A stretch of 64,000 nt of DNA from Marinobacter salicampi (GCF_011074795.1 NZ_JAAMPF010000019.1:1-64000), one strand, 5' to 3'; counted from the stretch's first letter, positions 26,743 to 35,830 are shown. Numbers and translations are program-made. Notes: generated by a model not told the origin, from the sequence alone.

Positions 26743-27240
26743 TCATTCCGGTGGCCGGGGCTTTCGCCTTGCAGGATCACGCGCGCCTCCCAGACCTTGG
26801 GAGGCAGCGTCTGAGATAGCCCGCCCCAGGGTCCGCCTGGCTTGCGGATTGACGCCAAGGTAGAACCCCGCAGCGAAGGTGCTCGCGGTAACCAGCGGCC
26901 TGTGCTCCCTGACCGTTTTCTCTAGTTGCCCGACAAGCTTGTTCATCGCTGCAGCTTCAGCCATCAACCCGCCAATACCAGCCAGGTCCTCTGCCGGCGG
27001 CTCTTCGGCCAAGGGCTTGGGGGGCGGGGTCAGTACGGCCTTGGCGATCAGCACGATGATCAGCGCGACCACCAGCATCACAAAGCCTGTCGCTGCTGCG
27101 GCACCGGCCGGGGGCCACCAATGGGTTAGACCCAGATACAGCCCGGCAACCATGAAGCCGAACCCGACCAGAGCCACCAGCACGGACAGACACAGGAGTG
27201 TCATGGAAAACAGTGCCTGTACCACTGTTTCACGAATCAT
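26743..27240 (-). CDS. YqjE-like / phage-holin-superfamily membrane protein
   Basis: Protein of 165 residues with two hydrophobic helices (roughly residues 8-35 and 45-70) joined by a short loop, then a charged, proline-rich and coiled cytoplasmic tail. This is the YqjE / holin_E superfamily pattern. It starts 9 bases after the stop of the DUF883 gene, the same pairing as yqjD-yqjE in enterobacteria. It is not a phage lysis gene: no phage genes are near. The function is probably in inner-membrane stress or stationary phase (inference from the E. coli pair). Confidence 0.75.
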   Translation of the reverse strand: MIRETVVQALFSMTLLCLSVLVALVGFGFMVAGLYLGLTHWWPPAGAAAATGFVMLVVALIIVLIAKAVLTPPPKPLAEEPPAEDLAGIGGLMAEAAAMNKLVGQLEKTVREHRPLVTASTFAAGFYLGVNPQARRTLGRAISDAASQGLGGARDPARRKPRPPE

Positions 27241-27249
27241 GGAAACAAC

Positions 27250-27522
27250 CTAGCGGCGTGACTGGACAAGCAGACCGGTGATCAGACCGATTACGAAGGT
27301 AAGCAGGACGCTGCTGAACGGCTTGTCTTCGATCTGCGACTCCACTGCGTTCGTTGCCTTGCGGGCGCTGGTTTGGGCCTGGTCCATACCGGCCTTGACC
27401 TGGTCATAGCTCTGTTCGGTCCGGTTAGCAGCCATGGTTTTGAGGGTCTCGGTAATGCTGCGCATGTCGTTGCGCAATTGGGTTACTTCACTGCGAAGCT
27501 TGTCTACGTCCTGGTCCGCCAT
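27250..27522 (-). CDS. DUF883 / ElaB-YqjD family membrane-anchored protein
   Basis: Protein of 90 residues from the ATG at 27522, which has AAGGAGAACCCC upstream; the longer reading to 27570 lacks support. It has a long amphipathic helical region (residues 5-65, heptad-like, rich in Lys/Gln/Thr), the KPFSSVLLTFVIG start of a single C-terminal membrane helix and an RR end. In E. coli such proteins tether ribosomes to the inner membrane in stationary phase. It is the first gene of a two-gene operon with the YqjE-like protein. Confidence 0.85.
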   Translation of the reverse strand: MADQDVDKLRSEVTQLRNDMRSITETLKTMAANRTEQSYDQVKAGMDQAQTSARKATNAVESQIEDKPFSSVLLTFVIGLITGLLVQSRR

Positions 27523-27816
27523 GGGGTTCTCCTTTTTGTTCAAGCTTGTAGGTGAATGGCTTGAGGCCACTCGAAATATGCCATTGGAACATCATTTGAG
27601 CCGCGGCATACCCCTTACACTATGGCCGCGCTTGAGTTTTTTCAATGCCTGTAGCGCAAAGTAGCCCTTTCAAAGGTAATAAACTGCCTGACCAGTTATA
27701 GTTTTAACCAGACCGGACCGCCAGGGTACATGGCGGCATACTCACTTTCTGCTCCAGCAGGCACGGCACATACAATCGTGGCTGCGATGGGGCGTCCAGT
27801 CAAAGGATGACCTCAG

Positions 27817-28338
27817 ATGGTCGCGCCTGAACGCACTAATGTCGTTCTCATAGGTATGCCCGGTTCGGGCAAGAGTACAGTCGGAGTATTGCTTGCCAAA
27901 CGGTCAGCCCGGGGCTTCGTGGACACTGACTTGCTGATCCAGACTGCTACTGGCCAGACTCTGCAGGAGATTGTCGACCGCAGCGGCTACCAAACGCTGC
28001 GCAAAGTTGAGGAGCGTGAGTTGCTGCAAATCGAGCTGGCACGCCATGTTATCGCCACCGGAGGCAGCGCCGTCTACAGCGACGCTGCCATGCAGCACCT
28101 GAGGCGCTCGGGGGTAATTGTTTTTCTGGATGTCAGCCTCGCTACAGTGGAAGCGCGCATCGGCGACTTCAGTCTGCGGGGCATTTCAAAGCGAGCGGAC
28201 CAGAGCATCCAGGCGCTCTTCCATGAGCGCGGCCGGCTCTACCGCCAGTATGCTGACATCATCGTCTCTGCGGACACCCTTGATCAGGAGCAGACCTGCG
28301 ATCACATCCTGGCGGCTATTCGCCAGAGGGCTGGATAA
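27817..28338 (+). CDS. Shikimate kinase-like protein
   Basis: Protein of 173 residues with the P-loop GMPGSGKST, the FVDTD block and the later ADI-type end, which fit the shikimate kinase fold. The substrate loop usually written GGG is GGS here (ATGGSAVYS), and the GxFR block is GYQTLR, so it belongs to a divergent branch rather than housekeeping AroK. No aroB, pilus or other aromatic pathway gene is adjacent, and housekeeping aroK is expected elsewhere. It could phosphorylate shikimate or another small alcohol. Confidence 0.8.
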   Translation: MVAPERTNVVLIGMPGSGKSTVGVLLAKRSARGFVDTDLLIQTATGQTLQEIVDRSGYQTLRKVEERELLQIELARHVIATGGSAVYSDAAMQHLRRSGVIVFLDVSLATVEARIGDFSLRGISKRADQSIQALFHERGRLYRQYADIIVSADTLDQEQTCDHILAAIRQRAG

Positions 28339-28366
28339 CAAGTCATCCGGACTATTGCCCAGGCGA

Positions 28367-29290
28367 TCACTGACCGCTTTTATCAGTTTGACTGTTATCA
28401 CTCTCAATACGCTCAAGCAGGTCGTTAACAGTCCGGGCAAACTGCACCGGCGAGTCTTCCTGGAGAAAGTGACCGCCTGTCAGGGTGACATGGGGCTGGC
28501 CCTTGGCGCCGGGGATGCGTTCCTGCATGTACTTGTCGCCGCCCCGCATAATGGGGTCGCCGTTACTGAAGGTGGTTAGGAACGGTTTCTGCCAGTTTTC
28601 CAGTACTTTCCAGGCCTTGCGGTTGGGTTCGGACGCCGGGTTGTCAGGGGTTACGGGCACCAACTTGGGAAAAGCCCGGGTTCCGGCCTTGTACTTGCTG
28701 CTGGGGAAGGGCGCATCATAGGCACGACGCTCCTCGGGCCCGAGAGTGCGGAAACTGCCAGCGTTGACGATACGGGAAATGGGAAACCAGGGGCTGTACA
28801 TGGCAAAGCCACGCCATAGCTGGAAGGCTTTGGGTACTGCCTGATCACCGGTGGGTAACATGCCATTACCCACGACAATGGCCCTGAACCGATCGGGATG
28901 TTCCGCTGCCAGTCGCAGGCCCAGCAATGAGCCCCAGTCCTGGCAGACGAGGGTAATGTCGGTAAGTGCCAGTTGATCCAGCAAGGACAGCAGCCAGTCA
29001 AGGTGGCTCTGGTAACTGTAGTCGTCCACCTTTACCGGTTTGTCGGATTTGCCGAAGCCGATCAGGTCCGGAGCAATTACCCGGTGGCCGGCGGCTGCGC
29101 AGATCGGAATCATGTGACGGTACAGATAGGACCAGGACGGCTCGCCGTGGAGCATCAGCACGGGCCTGGCGTTGGAGGGGCCTTCATCCACGTAATGCAT
29201 GCGCATACCGTCGACCTCCAGGTAGTGAGGTTCGAACGGGTAATCGAGCAGTCGTTTAAAACGCGATTCGGGTGTTCTCAAGGTTTTCAT
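28367..29290 (-). CDS. Haloalkane dehalogenase (HLD-I-like alpha/beta hydrolase)
   Basis: Protein of 307 residues, the DhlA-type length. The oxyanion/halide tryptophan block is HGEPSWSYLYR, the nucleophile elbow is CQDWGSLLG (Asp nucleophile followed by the second halide Trp), and the catalytic His is in GGHFLQED. These are the haloalkane dehalogenase set rather than an epoxide hydrolase, which lacks the EPSW/DWG pairing. It converts haloalkanes to alcohol plus halide. ATG at 29290 has CAGGGAAG upstream. It follows a CDF exporter gene by 26 bases on the same strand. Confidence 0.85.
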   Translation of the reverse strand: MKTLRTPESRFKRLLDYPFEPHYLEVDGMRMHYVDEGPSNARPVLMLHGEPSWSYLYRHMIPICAAAGHRVIAPDLIGFGKSDKPVKVDDYSYQSHLDWLLSLLDQLALTDITLVCQDWGSLLGLRLAAEHPDRFRAIVVGNGMLPTGDQAVPKAFQLWRGFAMYSPWFPISRIVNAGSFRTLGPEERRAYDAPFPSSKYKAGTRAFPKLVPVTPDNPASEPNRKAWKVLENWQKPFLTTFSNGDPIMRGGDKYMQERIPGAKGQPHVTLTGGHFLQEDSPVQFARTVNDLLERIESDNSQTDKSGQ

Positions 29291-29316
29291 TAAGGCTTCC
29301 CTGTCTGGTTGCAAAA

Positions 29317-30222
29317 CTAACACTCTACCCCACTGGGGCAGACCCGGGTATCGCGCTCCCATTGTATGGTGGCATGGTCGATCCGGTAGCGGTCCTTGAG
29401 CACGCGGCTGATCTCCGCGATGACCTTGTCGTCGTCGGAGGGGTCAGGCTTGACCAGATGTGCGGTAAGCGCTACCTCCGTGGTGCTGATGCCCCATATG
29501 TGCAGGTCATGCACAGCTTCGACCCCTTCCAGGCTGACCAGAAAGGCTTCGATTTCCTTCGGCTCAATACCTTTGGGCACGGCATCGAGTGCAAGATTGA
29601 GCGAATCCCTGAGCAGGGCCCAGGTGCCCACAAAAATGACCGCTGCGATCAGCAGGCTGATCAATGGATCGAGCCATTGCACACCGCTGTACAGAATGAC
29701 TATGCCCGTTATAACGACGCCCAGTGAGATACCGGCATCGGCTGCCATGTGCACGAAAGCACCGCGAATGTTCAGGTCGGACTTACGGTCGGCCATAAAC
29801 AGCATCATGGTTGCGGCGTTGATGACTACCCCTATCCCTGCCACCACAATGACCGTTATCCCCGCCACTTCTGCTGGGGTATTCAGTCGGCTGATCGCCT
29901 CCCAGGCAATGGCGCCTATGGCCACCAGTAGGATCAGGGCATTGAACAAGGCCGCCAGAATGGTGGTTTTGCGTAGGCCATAGGTGCGCCAGCGGGAGGC
30001 CTGACGACTGGCAAGATAGCTCGCCCCCCAGGCCAGAAGCAGCCCCAGCACATCGCTAAGGTTGTGGCCGGCATCTGCCAGTAAGGCCAGCGAGCCGGCA
30101 AGAAGCCCATAGATGACCTCCACCACAACAAAGGCGACGTTCAGGCCAATAGCTATGGCGAAGGTACGGTTGTAATTACGGACCCCGTGGCCAGGGCTGT
30201 GATGATCATGGGCGTGAGCCAT
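29317..30222 (-). CDS. Cation diffusion facilitator (CzcD-type) metal exporter
   Basis: Inner-membrane protein of 301 residues with six hydrophobic helices. The N-terminus is His-rich (AHAHDHHSPGHG). The zinc site of helix 2 is in LLADAGHNLSDV and that of helix 5 is in AFVHMAADAG, giving the HxxxD/DxxxD pattern. The cytoplasmic C-terminal domain includes VEAVHDLHIWGIS. It exports Zn2+, Co2+ or similar ions against protons. AAGGAACCTGC precedes the ATG. Confidence 0.92.
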   Translation of the reverse strand: MAHAHDHHSPGHGVRNYNRTFAIAIGLNVAFVVVEVIYGLLAGSLALLADAGHNLSDVLGLLLAWGASYLASRQASRWRTYGLRKTTILAALFNALILLVAIGAIAWEAISRLNTPAEVAGITVIVVAGIGVVINAATMMLFMADRKSDLNIRGAFVHMAADAGISLGVVITGIVILYSGVQWLDPLISLLIAAVIFVGTWALLRDSLNLALDAVPKGIEPKEIEAFLVSLEGVEAVHDLHIWGISTTEVALTAHLVKPDPSDDDKVIAEISRVLKDRYRIDHATIQWERDTRVCPSGVEC

Positions 30223-30292
30223 GCAGGTTCCTTGTCATCAATCCAGATTGTGTCCGGTTGGCCTGGGTGCCTGATGGGCGCGGTCCAGAAAG

Positions 30293-30721
30293 TCAGGCCA
30301 GTTCTGGCACCCGCCTCATGCCCTTGCGGATACCCTTCTCCAGCGCCATATGAACCAGTTTTCCGGTAAACGGCACAATGTCGTCGAAACGGATGGAGTA
30401 GTTGATGGTTGTCCGGCCCCCAGGCGCATCTGTAAAGCGGATACGGCCAAGATGGTTACGCAAAGGGCTGATGCTGGTGATGCTGTATTCGATCAGTTCG
30501 TCAGGTTCAAAGCGGATAATGGTTTCTTCCAGCCCGATGGGGCCGAGCCCTATTTTTCGTACTGAACCCAGACCGTTGGGATCTGCCTGCTGGCTGTCCT
30601 TGACGCGTTTGACTGGTGCTCCGAGGAGTTTTCCGAACCTCCGGTGGTCGGCAAACAGGGCGAAAGCCCGCGGTCGGGAAACGCTATAAGTTTCATCAAT
30701 ATCAATCGTGTAGCTTGCCAT
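30293..30721 (-). CDS. SRPBCC (START/polyketide-cyclase-like) family protein
   Basis: Protein of 142 residues with the SRPBCC pattern: an N-terminal strand (YTIDIDETYSVS), the FALFADHRRFGKLLG helix, a set of curved strands with ETIIRFEPDELIEYSIT and TTINYSIRFDD, and a long C-terminal helix. These proteins bind hydrophobic ligands. The ligand is unknown. Cytoplasmic. Confidence 0.8.
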   Translation of the reverse strand: MASYTIDIDETYSVSRPRAFALFADHRRFGKLLGAPVKRVKDSQQADPNGLGSVRKIGLGPIGLEETIIRFEPDELIEYSITSISPLRNHLGRIRFTDAPGGRTTINYSIRFDDIVPFTGKLVHMALEKGIRKGMRRVPELA

Positions 30722-30924
30722 ATCAGTACCTGATTCTCATGGTTCGAAACAGACTAGCCTGTTCCTGCAGTGAAAAAAAGACATCGCCGGTCGTTACGAA
30801 GTAATTGGCCCGACTGCCCTGTCCAGACAGCGCCCCCGTTGGACGGATGGCAGGAGGGCAGGCGGTGACAGGCGTCGGGAAAAGCAGGTAGAGTTAGCGG
30901 TTACCGTCAATATCAGGACCGCTC

Positions 30925-32052
30925 ATGGAAGATCAGTCGTCCCATTCTCGTTTAGAACAGACCCATAACAACAACGGTTCAACCAGAGCCAGCCCGGCCG
31001 AACGCCTGTTTCAGGGTGACCTTGCCACGCCCCTGCAGGGATTGTTCATGCTGGGCATACTTTACACCCTGTATGCCGCCCACAGCATTATCCTGCCCAT
31101 CGTTCTGGCAATCATGACCAGCCTTCTACTTTCGCCCCTGGTCTACCGGGGCTATCGCATGGGCATTCCCCGGGTGGCCAGCGCGCTGGTCCTGATGCTG
31201 CTGCTGATTGCCGGCCTTGCAGGGGTTGGCTGGGCGGTTGGCCAGCCGGCCCTGGATTGGGCTGAAGAGGCACCGGACAGTCTGTCGGAAATCCTGGTTG
31301 GCGACAGCGTGCTCAAGACCCAGATCGACAAACTCAACCGGTCCGCAGAGCAGATGGAAGAATCCGTTGAGGGCCTCTCGGACAACGGGGCCGAACCTCA
31401 GCCGGTTATTCTGGCAACAGAATCCTGGCGCAGCCAGGTTCTCAGTAAGCTGCGCAACGGGCTTGCCGGGCTGGCGCTGGCACTGGCTCTTACCTACTTT
31501 CTGTTGGTGGGTGGTGACCGTCTGATCCAGAATTTTGTGCGTCAGCTACCCCGCAGACGAAGGCGCAAGGCACTGCAGATTGTCCGGGGCTCCCAGGAGG
31601 AGATTGCCCGTTATCTGGCGGTCATCGGCATCAGCAATACCGTGGTGGGGGTGGTCACCGGCTTGATGGCGTGGGCGGTGGGGCTGCCGACGCCAGCCGT
31701 CTGGGGCGTTGTGGCAGGCCTGGCACGTTTTATACCCTACCTGGGGGTGATCATGACCATTGCCATACTTGCCGTGGTTTCTGCCGCCAGTCTTGATGAA
31801 CTCTGGATGATCGCCATTCTTCCGGTCGGGTACCTGGTACTGACGGCTCTGGTCGGCTTCTTCATTGAGCCCTGGATTCATGGCTTTCGCATGGCCATCA
31901 ACCCGGTCGTCATCTTTATCTCGATTTTCTTCTGGGGCTGGCTTTGGGGCCCGGTCGGGGTGCTGCTGGCGGTGCCGCTGATGACGGTAATCCAGGTTGT
32001 CCTCAAGCAGATACCCAAGCTGCGCCCGATCTACCGGGTGATTGCACGCTAG
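30925..32052 (+). CDS. AI-2E family (PerM/YdiK-type) membrane transporter
   Basis: Membrane protein of 375 residues with the AI-2E/PerM pattern: paired helices at residues 32-62 and 68-95, a hydrophilic periplasmic-like insertion with an amphipathic stretch (residues 100-170), then a cluster of helices ending in the conserved FIEPWIHG and WGWLWGPVGVLLAVPLM blocks. AGGACCGCTC precedes the ATG. Family members include Na+/H+ antiporters and export proteins, so the AI-2 name need not describe function here. Confidence 0.86.
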   Translation: MEDQSSHSRLEQTHNNNGSTRASPAERLFQGDLATPLQGLFMLGILYTLYAAHSIILPIVLAIMTSLLLSPLVYRGYRMGIPRVASALVLMLLLIAGLAGVGWAVGQPALDWAEEAPDSLSEILVGDSVLKTQIDKLNRSAEQMEESVEGLSDNGAEPQPVILATESWRSQVLSKLRNGLAGLALALALTYFLLVGGDRLIQNFVRQLPRRRRRKALQIVRGSQEEIARYLAVIGISNTVVGVVTGLMAWAVGLPTPAVWGVVAGLARFIPYLGVIMTIAILAVVSAASLDELWMIAILPVGYLVLTALVGFFIEPWIHGFRMAINPVVIFISIFFWGWLWGPVGVLLAVPLMTVIQVVLKQIPKLRPIYRVIAR

Positions 32053-32236
32053 AGAGGGAAAAGGTGCACTGGCATAGTAGTGAACGTGGTTTAAAAAAGG
32101 TAATCGGGGGCCCCCTGACTCTGCTCGAAAAATGACCTAGGATAAAATTGTGCCGTTGCATGACGGCTCGCCTTTGGCCGGATCCTCCGGTTAAAGGTTC
32201 CTGGCACAGGAAGCAGGTAAACGAGCAGGAGGGAGC

Positions 32237-33352
32237 ATGATTCCCACAACGATGAAAGCCGTTCAGCTCACGGGCCACGGCGGGCTGGACAAACTTGTTT
32301 ACCGCGACGATGTACCGGTACCCGAGCCGGACGCGGAAGAGGTGCTGATCGAAGTCAGCGCCTGTGGTATGAACAACACCGATGTCTGGGTCCGTGAAGG
32401 CGCCTATGGCAGCGATACCGATCCCACGGCTGTATCCACCTGGCGGCGGGGCCGCTCAACCCTGGAATTCCCGCGCATTCAGGGTACGGATATCGTCGGC
32501 AAGGTCGTCGCTGTCGGGCCAGGAGTGGACCAATCCCGCATTGGCCAGCGGGTAATCGTTGATTTTAGCATCTATAACCGCCCTGAAGGTGATGACAGCC
32601 TCGCAGATATTGATTACATCGGTCACGGCCGCGACGGTGGCTATGCCGAATACACCACCGTACCTGCCGCCAACGCCTATACCGTTGATACCGAGATGAC
32701 CGACGCCGAGCTGGCCACCTTTTCATGCGCCTATCTGACCGGCGAACACATGCTGGACCGGGCGCGGCTGGCAGCCGGTGAGCGGGTTCTGGTGACCGGT
32801 GCTTCCGGTGGCGTGGGGTCTGCCATACTGCAACTGGCTCGGGCCCGGGGTGCTATTCCCTACGCTGTGACCTCCGCCGGTAAAGTCCAGGCCATGAAGG
32901 ACATTGGGGCAGAGGCTACGGTTACCCGGGGTGAAGGCGATCTGGTGCAGAAAACCGAAGAGGCCACCGCCGGCAAGCCCGTGGATGTGGTGGCGGACCT
33001 GGTGGCAGGCCCCATGTTTAACGACCTGCTCCGGATTCTGAAAATGGAGGGGCGCTATACCACGGCCGGAGCCATTGGCGGACCGGTGGTGGACCTTGAT
33101 CTGCGTACGCTCTACCTCAAGCAACAGGAGCTGCACGGTTCCTCCCAGGGCACCCGCAGGGCATTTCGCCGGCTGCTGAAGTACATCGAGCAAGGCAAGA
33201 TCCGCTCGCTGCTGGATCGCACCTACCGACTTTCCGACTTTCATACCGCCCAGACCGCATTCATGTCCAAGTCCTACGTCGGCAAACTGGTTGTTGTGCC
33301 GGACAGCAAGTGGGATGCAGTAGGAGCCCCTCATGCCAAAGATGAACGATAG
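32237..33352 (+). CDS. Zinc-type medium-chain dehydrogenase/reductase (quinone reductase-like)
   Basis: Protein of 371 residues of the MDR superfamily. The GroES-like half has VSACGMNNTDVWVREG and FPRIQGTDIVGKVVAVG; the NAD(P)-binding half has RVLVTGASGGVGSAILQLARARGA-type glycine motif near residue 190. The structural-zinc cysteine cluster is missing, so it is of the quinone-reductase-like or zinc-free kind. AGGAGGGAGC precedes the ATG. The gene overlaps the proline-racemase-family gene by 20 bases, so the two are probably cotranscribed and act on related metabolites. Confidence 0.84.
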   Translation: MIPTTMKAVQLTGHGGLDKLVYRDDVPVPEPDAEEVLIEVSACGMNNTDVWVREGAYGSDTDPTAVSTWRRGRSTLEFPRIQGTDIVGKVVAVGPGVDQSRIGQRVIVDFSIYNRPEGDDSLADIDYIGHGRDGGYAEYTTVPAANAYTVDTEMTDAELATFSCAYLTGEHMLDRARLAAGERVLVTGASGGVGSAILQLARARGAIPYAVTSAGKVQAMKDIGAEATVTRGEGDLVQKTEEATAGKPVDVVADLVAGPMFNDLLRILKMEGRYTTAGAIGGPVVDLDLRTLYLKQQELHGSSQGTRRAFRRLLKYIEQGKIRSLLDRTYRLSDFHTAQTAFMSKSYVGKLVVVPDSKWDAVGAPHAKDER

Positions 33353-34469
33353 CCTCGAACGCAGACAGGGGCGCGACAGGCGCCGTCGGGCCGTAGTCGG
33401 CGGCGATACGCCGCCGGGGCATCGGACTCGTTCCATCGAACTGGTGGACATGCAGTCCGGGGGTGATGTCAGCCGTATCATCACCCGGGGAGTGGGCCAT
33501 TTGCCGGGCGGCACCGTTCTGGAGCAGATGCGCTATATCCAGAAGCACGGTGACGGTTTCCGTCGCTGGCTGTTGTCGGAGCCCTACGGGGACCCCTTCA
33601 TGTCCATTGACCTGATTGTGCCGCCTGACAATCCCGAGGCGCAGGCGGGCTATATCATCATGGAGGCCATGGGGTACCCATTGTATTCGGGCTCCAACAC
33701 CATCTGCACGGCGGCGGCCATCCTGGAAAATGGCATTGTGCCTATGGAGGAGGGCGAGCAGCAGCTCGTACTGGAATCGCCGGCAGGCCTGGCCCATGTG
33801 AAAGCCTATAATCGCAATGGCAGGGTCGAAGCCATTACCACCCAGAGCGAGCCTGCGTTCGTAGCGGCCCGCGATATGGTAGCCGATGTCCCCGGATTTG
33901 GCCGGGTGCCGTTTGATCTGGTCTGGAGTGGCGCCTACTTCGCCATGATAGATGCAACCTCGCTGGGCTTCGGGCTGGTGAACGATGAAATGAAGGCGCT
34001 GGCGTCCTTTGGCATGGCGTTCGTCGATGCTGCCCGACCGGCCGTGACCCAGGAACATCCTGAGCTTGGCCATGTAGGACCCCTGCCTTTTGCCCATTTC
34101 ATGGGGCCTGTTGAAGCCGTTGATGAGCACGGGTTCCGGTCCCGGTCCGCCACCTACGTACACCCCGGGGTGATTTGCCGAAGCCCGACCGGAACCGGCA
34201 CCTCAGCCCGCCTCGCCCTGATGTATGAAATGGGTATGATCAAAGAAGACCAGACACTGGAGACCATATCGCCCCGCGGCAGCTCCTTCATGGGAATGGT
34301 CCTGGGTGAAGCTATGGTTGGCTCCCACAAAGGCCTCCATACGGATATCACGGGCAGAGCCTGGACCATTGCCAGGTCTCAGGTGATGCTTGATCTCGAT
34401 GATCCGCTGGTGGATATGAAAGACCTTGAAGGCGTTCTCAATTCCCATGAGATACCGCCTCAGTCTTGA
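33333..34469 (+). CDS. Proline racemase family protein, variant lacking both canonical catalytic cysteines
   Basis: Protein of 378 residues from the ATG at 33333 (AGGAG seven bases upstream). The family fold is clear: VDMQSGGDVSRII, GHLPGGT, and the end YVHPGVICRSPTGTGTSARL. In proline racemase and hydroxyproline epimerase the catalytic cysteines sit in a CGH and a SPCGTG block. Here these read SGSN (Ser 119) and SPTGTG (Thr 286), and the Asp that precedes RSP is Cys 282. Trans-3-hydroxyproline dehydratases keep the first Cys and have Thr at the second, so this is a further step away. The reaction is unknown; dehydration of a hydroxyproline-like or related acid is a guess. Confidence 0.8.
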   Translation: MPKMNDSLERRQGRDRRRRAVVGGDTPPGHRTRSIELVDMQSGGDVSRIITRGVGHLPGGTVLEQMRYIQKHGDGFRRWLLSEPYGDPFMSIDLIVPPDNPEAQAGYIIMEAMGYPLYSGSNTICTAAAILENGIVPMEEGEQQLVLESPAGLAHVKAYNRNGRVEAITTQSEPAFVAARDMVADVPGFGRVPFDLVWSGAYFAMIDATSLGFGLVNDEMKALASFGMAFVDAARPAVTQEHPELGHVGPLPFAHFMGPVEAVDEHGFRSRSATYVHPGVICRSPTGTGTSARLALMYEMGMIKEDQTLETISPRGSSFMGMVLGEAMVGSHKGLHTDITGRAWTIARSQVMLDLDDPLVDMKDLEGVLNSHEIPPQS

Positions 34470-34487
34470 TCTCTGAGTGTCTGAACG

Positions 34488-34519
34488 GAGCTGGCCTGTA
34501 CTCTGGGTCAGGCCAGCTC
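34488..34519. terminator. Strong stem-loop after the proline-racemase-family gene
   Basis: GAGCTGGCCTG (34488-34498) pairs perfectly with CAGGCCAGCTC (34509-34519) over a 10-base loop, an 11-bp stem beginning 19 bases after the stop codon. The sequence afterwards is AACACTTGC, without a T tract. It most likely ends the MDR-racemase transcript. Confidence 0.6.
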
Positions 34520-34951
34520 AACACTTGCCTCAACGCCTGGCACGAACTCTGCACTTTCCTCCAGCTTGGTGCCGGAATCATGAGCGCGCCATCGCTTTCA
34601 CCATGGGCGTCGCCCGGGAGGAAGAGTCCGGGACCGGGCCGCCCTGAATGGCAAGCTCCTTCCTTTCAAGGCCTGGTAAACCTCAGAAACGTCAATCCGG
34701 CGTAGATGTCGGATTGGCCGTTCTAAAGCTTCTGCACCCCTGGTTTGTGAGCCCCAGCAAGCCGGTTACGTTTTGTCACTGACTTTTTCGTTCGAAAGAG
34801 CAACTATACTGCGGCTAATTGGCGAAAAAGTTCATATCGACTGGCCTGAACTGACACCCGGAACCGGGAATGGCTGTCCGGGGTCTGTTGGGGGACCTTT
34901 ACGACGGCAGGCCTATCACGTATTTTTATCTCGGCCCAAGAGGACCCACGA
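34520..34951. other. Non-coding interval upstream of the solute-binding protein
   Basis: About 430 bases without a credible gene; short open frames here lack ribosome sites and family features. A TATACT box (34805-34810) may be a -10 element, but no well-spaced -35 is evident. I see nothing else in it. Confidence 0.4.
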
Positions 34952-35710
34952 ATGCGCATCACCTCTGCTCTTGCTAAAACAGTTCAGCTTCTGATCCTGC
35001 TTGCCCTTGTGCCATCGGCAGCGGTCGCCAAGGAAAAACTATATCTCTTCACCGAGAATTACCCGCCCTACAACCTGTCCACCACGGGCCAGGGCTTTGC
35101 CCATGGGGTAGAAGATATTGCCGGTATCTGCAGTGACATCGTAAAGATCATGATGTCGAACGTGGACTATGACTATGTTATGAAAATGCGGGACTGGAGC
35201 CGTTCCTACGATTGGGTTCAGGGACGGGAAAACCACGCCCTGTTCTGTACCGCCCGCACAGACGAGCGTGAAAATGACTTTCAGTGGGTCGGCCCACTGG
35301 CGCCAATCAAGTGGACCCTGTTTGCCGCTCCGGGCTCAGAAATCAGGCTGTCATCCCTCGAGGAAGCGCGGCAGTACCAGATTGCCGGCTATAAAGGTGA
35401 CGTCATGTCTGACTACCTCGTGGCAGAAGGCTTCAACGTCGTCATGAGCATGTCGGGTGAACAGAACCCCCGCAGACTTGCGCTTGGACAGGCCGACCTG
35501 TGGGTAACGGACGGGCTTGTCGGGCCGAAAGTCGCTCGGGAAGAGCATGATATTGAAGGCTTGGTGCCAGTTCTGGTGTTCAGGGAGACTCCGATGTACC
35601 TGGCTGTGAGTAACCAGACAGCGCCGGGAATCGTAGCGGATTTGCAGAAAGCCCTTGATAAAGCCCGTGCTTCCGGAAGGCTGGACGGTATCGAAGCGCG
35701 ATATCGCTGA
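34952..35710 (+). CDS. Periplasmic solute-binding protein (SBP_bac_3-like)
   Basis: Protein of 252 residues with a signal peptide (LLILLALVPSAAVAKE). The mature start LYLFTENYPPYN, GVEDIAGICSDIVKIMM, the VGPLAPIKWTLFA and the IAGYKGDVMSDYL blocks fit the family 3 amino-acid-type solute-binding fold. No permease or ATPase gene is adjacent, and many such orphans act in sensing rather than uptake. AGAGGA precedes the ATG. The ligand cannot be told. Confidence 0.82.
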   Translation: MRITSALAKTVQLLILLALVPSAAVAKEKLYLFTENYPPYNLSTTGQGFAHGVEDIAGICSDIVKIMMSNVDYDYVMKMRDWSRSYDWVQGRENHALFCTARTDERENDFQWVGPLAPIKWTLFAAPGSEIRLSSLEEARQYQIAGYKGDVMSDYLVAEGFNVVMSMSGEQNPRRLALGQADLWVTDGLVGPKVAREEHDIEGLVPVLVFRETPMYLAVSNQTAPGIVADLQKALDKARASGRLDGIEARYR

Positions 35711-35830
35711 CATTGGCGTCAGCACTGCTGGCGCATCTTTCCTGCTAGCACAACCTTTCTAGTTTCTGATCATCAGTAGCTTAGGCCCCGGCCGCGCGAG
35801 CGTCCGGGGCAATTCTCCTGTTGCCAACAA

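Noticed and set aside
26743..27240. Phage lysis (holin) gene as evidence of a prophage
   Set aside because: No other phage genes nearby, and the partner DUF883 gene gives the chromosomal YqjD-YqjE pair.
34773..34994. 73-residue open frame overlapping the solute-binding protein start
   Set aside because: No ribosome site, no family, and it overlaps the better supported signal-peptide start.
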